Positions 41,323 through 46,458 of a stretch of DNA of 46,458 nucleotides are shown here, piece by piece; the first letter of the stretch is position 1, and every line of letters begins with the position of its first letter. The DNA is from Roseomonas sp. 18066 (GTDB lineage: Bacteria > Pseudomonadota > Alphaproteobacteria > Acetobacterales > Acetobacteraceae). The stretch lies in contig NZ_CACSJM010000031.1 in NCBI RefSeq assembly GCF_902706185.1, positions 1-46,458 on the forward strand, in the 5' to 3' direction. A program made the translations under genes and the position numbers. The notes beneath the pieces are model-generated. The model made no database searches. It was not told where the DNA came from and was given only the letters and a program-made list of their open reading frames with translations.

Positions 41323-42909
41323 TCAGGCCAGGAAGACGTCGTCGAAGCAGGCATGGATGCCCGAGCCCGACGTGATGACGTTCTGCAGCTTCTTGTCGTA
41401 GATGCTGGGGAAGGACATCTCCAGCAGCCAGAGCAGCGGCGCCTCCTCCACCAGCAATTTCTGCACGTCGCTGAAGGCGGCCTGACGCACCTTCGGATCG
41501 GCGGAGTCACGCCCCTGGGTGAACAGCTCGTCCACCTTGGGATTGCTGTAGCCGGCGACGTTGGAGAAAAGAATCTTCTTGATGTTGGTGGAGACGTAGG
41601 AGCGCTCCACCCCCAGCGTCGGGTCGCCATACTGGTAGAGATAGTTGATGGTGGTGTCGAAATCCCAGGCGCCGGTGCGCTGCGCCCAGGTGCCGACATC
41701 GACCGATTCCAGCTGCAGGTCGACGCCGACCTGGCGGAAGGACTGCCGCAGATATTCGCCGAGGCGGGTGAAGACCTCGCCATAGGGCAGGCTCATATGC
41801 TTGATGGTGAAGCGCACGCCCTGGCCGTTCGGCTTCAGCCCCGCCGCATCCAGCAGCTTCTTCGATTCCTCGACATTGAAGGCGGCCGACTTGGCGGTGC
41901 CGTCGTAGAAGCGGGTCGCGCTGTGGAAGGGGCCGGTCGCCGGCTTGCCGATGCCGAACCACAGGCGCTGGGCGATGAAGTCGCGGTTGACCGCCATGGT
42001 CAGCGCGCGGCGGACGCGGACATCGTCCAGCGGCTTCACGCGGTGGTTGAACTCCATCCACATCAGCGGGCCGAAATATTCCCAGCCCTCGGTCTTCACC
42101 TCGAGGTTCGGCCGGGCGCGCATCTGCGGCACGTCGAAGGGCTCGATGTCGTTCGACTGGGTCAGCTGCACCTGGCCGGATTCGAGCGCCAGGCGGCGGC
42201 TCTGGCTGTCAGGCACGACGCGGTAGATGATGGCGTCCAGATAGGGCTGGCCCGGCTTCCAATAGTCGGCGAAGCGCTCGAGGCGGATGAAGTTGCCGCG
42301 CTGCCACTCGACGAACTTGAAGGGCCCGGTGCCGACCGGCCGGGAGACCGCCGGCGCCTGCCGGTAATCCTGCCCGTCGAACAGGTGCTTCGGCACGATG
42401 GCCGAGACGGTGACGTCGAACATCAGCAGGAAGGGCTCGAAGGGCGCCGAGAGGGTGAACTTCGCGGTCGTCGGGTTGACCGCCACGCCCTCCTTGATGC
42501 GGGCGAAGACGCCGCGGGCGCGGGGCGAGACCTCCATGTGAAACTTCATGATGGAGAAGATCACGTCGTCCGCCGTCATCGGCTGGCCGTCGTGGAACTT
42601 GACGTTCTCCTGCAGGTGGAAGGTGTATTCCAGCCCGTCGGCCGAGACCTCCCAGCGCCTGGCCAGCTCCGGCATCGGGTTGAGCTTGGCGTCGTAGCGC
42701 AGCAGGCCCTGGAAGATCTTGCCGCCGACGATCAGCGTCGGCGCCTGGTTGTTGACGCCGACATGCAGCACCGGCGGCTCGGGATTGACGATGCTGTTCA
42801 GGGTGCCGCCGCGCTTCGGCTGGATGCCCTGGGCGAGCGCGTCTTCCACGCGCATCAGCAAGGGGGCAGCAGCCGCTGCGGCCAGCAGGCCGCGACGAGA
42901 AAACGCCAT
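41323..42909 (-). CDS. Family-5 ABC transporter substrate-binding protein
   Basis: A 528-residue periplasmic binding protein of the peptide/opine/nickel class (SBP_bac_5). The N-terminus SRRGLLAAAAAAPLLM, followed by DALAQG, looks like a Tat-type signal with twin arginine. Core family segments are GGTLNSIVNPEPPVLHVGVN, LARRWEVSADGLEYTFHL, FHDGQPMTADDVIFSIMKFH, PVGTGPFKFVEWQRG, VRRALTMAVNRDFIA and AAFSDVQKLLVEEAPLLWLL. GGAG seven bases before the ATG is a good ribosome site. First gene of the seven-gene island. Ligand unknown; the class binds peptides, opines and other amphiphilic small molecules. Confidence 0.93.
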   Translation of the reverse strand: MAFSRRGLLAAAAAAPLLMRVEDALAQGIQPKRGGTLNSIVNPEPPVLHVGVNNQAPTLIVGGKIFQGLLRYDAKLNPMPELARRWEVSADGLEYTFHLQENVKFHDGQPMTADDVIFSIMKFHMEVSPRARGVFARIKEGVAVNPTTAKFTLSAPFEPFLLMFDVTVSAIVPKHLFDGQDYRQAPAVSRPVGTGPFKFVEWQRGNFIRLERFADYWKPGQPYLDAIIYRVVPDSQSRRLALESGQVQLTQSNDIEPFDVPQMRARPNLEVKTEGWEYFGPLMWMEFNHRVKPLDDVRVRRALTMAVNRDFIAQRLWFGIGKPATGPFHSATRFYDGTAKSAAFNVEESKKLLDAAGLKPNGQGVRFTIKHMSLPYGEVFTRLGEYLRQSFRQVGVDLQLESVDVGTWAQRTGAWDFDTTINYLYQYGDPTLGVERSYVSTNIKKILFSNVAGYSNPKVDELFTQGRDSADPKVRQAAFSDVQKLLVEEAPLLWLLEMSFPSIYDKKLQNVITSGSGIHACFDDVFLA

Positions 42910-42999
42910 TTTATTCTCCAACGAGAAACTTCCCTGGCGCGACGCTAGCCCTGCCCAGGGCGGATCGACAAGAGCGCGCATCAGGCATAGGTTTTTTGC

Positions 43000-44031
43000 A
43001 TGCGCGTCTTTGCCCACCCCGACCAGTCGCGGCACACGCCGCAATTCTTCCTCCAGCGCGGCCAGGTCCGCCGGAACTTCGAGGTGCCGGAGCGGGCCGA
43101 GGCCCTGCTCGCCGCGCTGCACCGGCTGAAGCTGACGGTGGAGGACCCTGGCACCGTCGACCGCGCCGCCCTGCTGGCGGTGCACGATGCCGGCTATGTC
43201 GGCTTCCTGGCCGGCGCCGCCGAGGCCTGGGCCGCCCTGCCCGAGAAGGGCCCCGAGGTGGTCGCCAACATGCACCCCTCGCCGGAGATGCTGGAGCAGG
43301 GTGCGGTGATGCCCGATTCCGTCATCGGCCAGGCCGGCTGGTACACGGCCGACACTGCCTGCCCGATCGGGCCCGGCAGCTGGGAATCGATCATCGGGGC
43401 TGCGTCCTGCGCGCTGGCGGCGGCGAAGGTCGCGGCGGGCGGCGGGTCGGCCTATGCGCTGGCGCGGCCGCCGGGGCACCACGCCTATGCGGCGCGGGCC
43501 GGGGGCCATTGCTATATCAACAACAGCGCGCTGGCGGCGCAGGCGCTGCGCGATGCCGGCGCCGCGCGGGTCGCGGTGATCGATATCGACGCGCATCACG
43601 GCAATGGCACGCAGGGCATCTTCTGGCGGCGCGGCGACGTGCTGACCGCCTCGGTCCATGGCGATCCGGCCGGCTACTACCCCTGGTATATCGGCCATGC
43701 CGGGGAACGCGGCGCGGGTGAAGGCGACGGGTTCAACCTGAACCTGCCCTTGCCGCGCGACACTGGCGATGCGTCCTGGCTGGATGCCGTGGTGCTGGCC
43801 GCCGAGCGCGCCCGCGATTTCGGCGCCGAGGCGCTGGTGATCCCGCTGGGCTTCGATGCCTCGGAGCATGAGCCGCTGAGCTTCCTGAAGGTCACCGAGG
43901 ATGGCTTCGCCCGTTCCGCCGAGATCCTGGCGGGATTGGGCCTGCCGACGGTGATCGTGCAGGAGGGCGGCTACAATGTCGGCGTGATTGGCGGCTTGCT
44001 GGAGCGTTTCCTGACCGCCTTCGGTCGCTGA
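43000..44031 (+). CDS. Histone deacetylase family protein, acetylpolyamine amidohydrolase-like
   Basis: A 343-residue zinc deacetylase of the arginase/deacetylase fold. Active-site elements are the paired histidines in ARPPGHHAY (His160, His161), the metal ligands in VIDIDAHHGNGTQ (Asp197, His199) and the later Asp in GFDASEHEP, and the transition-state tyrosine Tyr325 in QEGGYNVG. The start HPDQSRHTPQFFLQRGQVRR resembles bacterial acetylpolyamine amidohydrolases, which remove acetyl groups from polyamine side products. Divergent from the transporter island, with 90 bases between them, so it may serve the same pathway. No ribosome site is visible before the ATG. A CATAGG hexamer lies eight bases upstream, so the mRNA might be leaderless. 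Confidence 0.87.
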   Translation: MRVFAHPDQSRHTPQFFLQRGQVRRNFEVPERAEALLAALHRLKLTVEDPGTVDRAALLAVHDAGYVGFLAGAAEAWAALPEKGPEVVANMHPSPEMLEQGAVMPDSVIGQAGWYTADTACPIGPGSWESIIGAASCALAAAKVAAGGGSAYALARPPGHHAYAARAGGHCYINNSALAAQALRDAGAARVAVIDIDAHHGNGTQGIFWRRGDVLTASVHGDPAGYYPWYIGHAGERGAGEGDGFNLNLPLPRDTGDASWLDAVVLAAERARDFGAEALVIPLGFDASEHEPLSFLKVTEDGFARSAEILAGLGLPTVIVQEGGYNVGVIGGLLERFLTAFGR

Positions 44032-44035
44032 ATTT

Positions 44036-44077
44036 ACAGAAATAGACGGGGGTCTGGGGGAATACCTTCCCCCAGCC
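44036..44077. repeat. Hairpin repeat, single copy
   Basis: ACAGAAATAGACGGGGG is followed by a 9-bp stem CTGGGGGAA / TTCCCCCAG at 44054-44075 and CCTTC, with no long T-run. It lies between two genes of the same direction, unlike the other copies. The second stem position has changed from C-G to T-A in a paired manner. Confidence 0.8.
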
Positions 44078-44126
44078 TTCCCTTCCTGGTTGAGTTTTCG
44101 CATTTGGATCGATACGTTTCCGATCC

Positions 44127-45629
44127 ATGCCCGTCATCCGCCTGTCCAGCTTCGGCTTCTCCGGCATCGAGGCCTTGCCGGTCGAGGTGCAGGTGCAGAT
44201 CGGCCCTGGCCTGCCGTCCCTCTCCCTGGTCGGCCTGCCCGACAAGGCCGTGGCCGAGAGCCGCGAGCGGGTGCGCGCCGCGCTGACCGGGCTCGGCCTG
44301 TCGCTGCCGCCGAAGCGCATCGTCATCAACCTGGCGCCGGCGGGGGTGCAGAAGGAGGGGTCGCATTTCGACCTGCCGATCGCGCTGGCCTTGCTGGCCG
44401 CGATGGAGATCGTCCCGGCCGAGGAGCTGTTCTCCTTCTCCGCCCTGGGCGAGCTGGCGCTGGACGGGGCGATCGGCCCGGTCTGCGGCATCCTGCCGGC
44501 GGCCTTCGGCGCGGCGCAGCGCGGGCACGGACTGATCTGCCCGGCCAGCCAGGGCGGCGAGGCGGCGCTGGCCGGGGTGGAGATCCTGGCCGCCGAAAGC
44601 CTGCAGCAATTGATCGCGCATCTGACCGGGCGGACGGTGCTGTCGGCGCCGCTGGTGCAGCCGGCGGTGGCCGAGACGGTGGAAGGCCCCTGCCTGTCCG
44701 AGGTGAAGGGTCAGGAGAGCGCCAAGCGCGCGCTGGAGATCGCCGCGGCCGGGCGGCACAGCCTGCTGCTGGTCGGGCCTCCCGGTGCCGGCAAGTCGAT
44801 GCTGGCGGCGCGGCTGCCGGGATTGCTGCCCGACCTGACGCTGCGCCAGGCGCTGGAGCTCAGCATGGTGCGCAGCATCGCCGGGCTGATCGAGGGCGGG
44901 CGCATCTCGTCGCGGCCACCCTATCGCGACCCGCATCATTCGGCCAGCCAGGCGGCGCTGGTCGGCGGCGGGCCGCGCGCGCGCCCCGGGGAGCTCAGCC
45001 TCGCGCATCACGGCGTGCTGTTCCTGGACGAGCTGCCGGAGTTCATCCGCCCGGCGCTGGAGGCGCTGCGGCAGCCGCTGGAATCCGGCCATTGCATGGT
45101 CAGCCGGGCGGCCGCGCATGTGCGCTATCCGGCGCGGGTGCAGCTGGTGGCGGCGATGAACCCCTGCCGCTGCGGGCAGCTGGGCCAGCCGGGGCGGGAA
45201 TGCGGCAGCGCGCCGGGCTGCGCCGAAGCCTATCAGGGCCGCGTGTCCGGCCCCCTGCTGGACCGGATCGACATGACGGTGGCCATGGCGCCGATCGCCC
45301 CCGCCGCGCTGACCCGCGCCCCGCCCGGCGAGCCCAGCACCGCCGTCGCCGCCCGCGTGCTGCGCGCCCGCCGGCGCCAGGCCGAGCGCGCCGGCGACCC
45401 GGAGGCCTGCAATGCCGAGGCGCCGCTGGACAGCCTGCTGCCCCAGGTGGCGCCGGAGGCCCTCGCCCTGGCGGAAAAGGCGGCGGCGCAGCTCGGCCTG
45501 TCGAATCGTGGCTTCACCCGCTGCTTCCGGGTGGCGCGCAGCATCGCCGATCTGGAGGGGGTGGCCGGCATCGGCAAGGCGCATCTGGCCGAAGCGCTGG
45601 GCTATCGCCAGCGCAGCGGCCAGGCGTGA
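44127..45629 (+). CDS. comM: ComM/YifB family Mg-chelatase-like AAA+ ATPase
   Basis: A 500-residue protein. The N-terminal ChlI-like (Lon-protease-related) domain has LVGLPDKAVAESRERVRAAL and KRIVINLAPAGVQKEGSHFD. The AAA+ core has Walker A GPPGAGKSM at residues 217-225, RPPYRDPHHSASQAALVGGG, HHGVLFLDELPEF (Walker B) and the sensor AAMNPCRCG. A cysteine cluster with four Cys (PCRCG, then REC and PGC) and a C-terminal winged-helix-like part follow. ComM is a branch-migration helicase that aids natural transformation in some bacteria. Length is typical. It ends three bases before the stop of a converging small gene. Confidence 0.93.
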   Translation: MPVIRLSSFGFSGIEALPVEVQVQIGPGLPSLSLVGLPDKAVAESRERVRAALTGLGLSLPPKRIVINLAPAGVQKEGSHFDLPIALALLAAMEIVPAEELFSFSALGELALDGAIGPVCGILPAAFGAAQRGHGLICPASQGGEAALAGVEILAAESLQQLIAHLTGRTVLSAPLVQPAVAETVEGPCLSEVKGQESAKRALEIAAAGRHSLLLVGPPGAGKSMLAARLPGLLPDLTLRQALELSMVRSIAGLIEGGRISSRPPYRDPHHSASQAALVGGGPRARPGELSLAHHGVLFLDELPEFIRPALEALRQPLESGHCMVSRAAAHVRYPARVQLVAAMNPCRCGQLGQPGRECGSAPGCAEAYQGRVSGPLLDRIDMTVAMAPIAPAALTRAPPGEPSTAVAARVLRARRRQAERAGDPEACNAEAPLDSLLPQVAPEALALAEKAAAQLGLSNRGFTRCFRVARSIADLEGVAGIGKAHLAEALGYRQRSGQA

Positions 45630-45632
45630 CGC

Positions 45633-46028
45633 TCAGGTGAAGCGGCCCGGCCGGTAATGGTGCCAGTGGCGCGCGCCACGCTGCCGCCGCCAGTCCAGCA
45701 CCGGCGCCACGGCCAGCAGCGGCAGGCTGATCACCACCGCCAGGCCGAAGCCGGCGGCCACCGCCCGCCCGGCCAGCACATAGCCAGCCGCGGCACCACC
45801 CATGGTCACCACATTGGTGGCGACCGCCAGGTACCAGCAGGCGCGGATGACATGGCGACGCTGCCGCTCGGGCGGGGCGGCGGGAGATTCTTCGGTGAAG
45901 ACGCGGCCATCCGCCCGGACGTCGTAAAGCCGGGCGGGGTCGATCGTGAAAGGCGGTGGGGCGGGCTTCAGCGCCGCGTCATGGTCGCGAAGCCCCGCAG
46001 CCCGCCATTGCGGCGGGCTCGCCACCAC
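45633..46028 (-). CDS. Small membrane protein, unknown function
   Basis: About 131 residues. A soluble N-terminal part (PFTIDPARLYDVRADGRVFT) is followed by two hydrophobic helices (YLAVATNVVTMGGAAAGYVL and FGLAVVISLPLLAVAPVL) and a basic end (WRRQRGARHWHHYRPGRF). The frame is clear, but the start is not. There is no ATG; two adjacent GTG codons at 46028 and 46025 are the only standard starts near the expected place, and they would make the gene overlap its upstream neighbour by about 60 bases. It is probably co-transcribed with that neighbour, which also encodes a small membrane protein. I do not recognise a family. Confidence 0.6.
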   Translation of the reverse strand: MVASPPQWRAAGLRDHDAALKPAPPPFTIDPARLYDVRADGRVFTEESPAAPPERQRRHVIRACWYLAVATNVVTMGGAAAGYVLAGRAVAAGFGLAVVISLPLLAVAPVLDWRRQRGARHWHHYRPGRFT

Positions 46029-46264
46029 AGGCTGCCGAAGGCGACCAGCCCGGCGGCGATGGCCACCGGGATCGCGAGAGCGAAGAAGGCCAGGGCGATG
46101 CCGGCGACGACGATGCCGGCGGCGGCGACCGCGACCAGGGCCGCCGCACCGCCCAACCGCATCAGCAGGCGGTCGAGCCAAGTGGTGGCGCGCGGCGCGG
46201 GGTCGCGGAACTCGCCTTCCGGGGTCATGTCCAGCACGGGGCGGTCGGAATGTCGCGGGTCCAT
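45968..46264 (-). CDS. Small membrane protein, unknown function
   Basis: A 98-residue protein with a polar N-terminus (MDPRHSDRPVLDMTPEGEFR) and one long or two short hydrophobic helices at about residues 38-80 (ALVAVAAAGIVVAGIALAFF and ALAIPVAIAAGLVAFG). A basic C-terminus ending FATMTRR suggests the tail is cytoplasmic. The ATG at MDPRHS was chosen because the residues further upstream look unlike a protein start. Divergent from the exported-protein gene at the right edge. No known family recognised. Confidence 0.6.
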   Translation of the reverse strand: MDPRHSDRPVLDMTPEGEFRDPAPRATTWLDRLLMRLGGAAALVAVAAAGIVVAGIALAFFALAIPVAIAAGLVAFGSLWWRARRNGGLRGFATMTRR

Positions 46265-46376
46265 GGACGCGATGTTGCCCTGAATGGCGGCCAGTTCAAG
46301 AGCAATCCGCCATCCGTCCGTGCAACGAAGCGTGGCAGGGCGTGTGATCGGCCGGGGATGCATGATACCGAGGGGC

Positions 46377-46458
46377 ATGCGCCCCCTCGCCTGCCTCGCC
46401 CTGGCCGCCACCCTGATGACGGCCGCGCTGGTCCCCGCCCTGGCCACCGCCCTGGCCG
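46377..46458 (+). CDS. Start of an exported protein (cut by window edge)
   Basis: Only 27 residues are visible. They form a clear signal peptide: MRPLACLALAATLMTAAL followed by VPALATALA. An in-frame ATG at 46362 would add MIPRG. GAGGGG lies directly before the chosen ATG, too close for an ideal ribosome site, so the upstream ATG is a fair alternative. The mature protein is outside the window. Confidence 0.45.
   Translation, partial: MRPLACLALAATLMTAALVPALATALA

Noticed and set aside
42910..44103. Extension of the binding protein frame to 926 codons
   Set aside because: The extension runs antisense through the deacetylase gene. The true start at 42909 has a ribosome site and a Tat-type signal peptide.
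1..46458. CRISPR array, insertion sequence, prophage or integrated element borders
   Set aside because: No regularly spaced direct repeats, no transposase, integrase or phage genes, and no stretch with clearly different base composition. The two tRNA genes show no adjacent integrase or repeated 3' end.

Overview
The window is about 46.5 kb of very G+C-rich DNA (roughly 70 % by eye) with tightly packed, often ATGA-overlapping genes. The gene content (tolC beside a PCMT-like gene, a PhnM/DUF1045 C-P lyase operon, a tkt-gap-pgk cluster, family-5 peptide-type ABC transport) suggests an alphaproteobacterium, most likely an Acetobacteraceae of the Roseomonas kind. That placement is an inference from content and style, not from a marker gene. 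I see no prophage, insertion sequence, CRISPR array or rRNA. Two tRNA genes (Cys-GCA, Asn-GTT) lie near the left end.

Layout from left to right: a truncated tolC and a degenerate isoaspartyl methyltransferase (minus strand); tRNA-Cys and tRNA-Asn with a strong terminator; a phosphonate C-P lyase region at 2.6-11.5 kb, with phnF and a second phnM facing phnGHIJKLM plus a DUF1045 gene, and phnN converging on them; a gamma-glutamyltransferase-like gene; an AI-2E-type permease; a hydroxypyruvate/2-oxo-tetronate isomerase plus tartronate semialdehyde reductase pair; an XRE regulator; a Pat-like acetyltransferase fused to an acyl-CoA synthetase-like body; transketolase, GAPDH, PGK and a succinate-semialdehyde-type dehydrogenase; a CNNM/CBS transporter, a glycosyltransferase-like membrane protein and a YegD-type Hsp70; a small coiled-coil protein; a KDPG aldolase and KDG kinase pair; a seven-gene minus-strand island (binding protein, two permeases, fused ATPase, two M20 hydrolases, one M81 metallopeptidase) facing an acetylpolyamine amidohydrolase-like gene; and finally a ComM-type ATPase and small membrane proteins.

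Metabolically the window combines organophosphonate use (C-P lyase), central carbon steps (transketolase, lower glycolysis, Entner-Doudoroff aldolase and kinase, two-step hydroxypyruvate/tetronate use) and a transport-plus-hydrolase unit that looks built to import and dismantle an amide, ureido or peptide-like compound of unknown identity.

The most unusual signal is not a gene. A hairpin repeat (GGGGGAATTC-type palindrome followed by an A/T-rich flank) occurs seven times at five intergenic sites, four of them between convergent genes. At two sites it occurs as an inverted pair enclosing a core whose two copies, 20 kb apart and in opposite orientation, align along about 230 bp. The hairpin stems vary by paired changes, which suggests that folding is under selection. 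This resembles a REP/REPIN-like or MITE-like element used as a transcription terminator.
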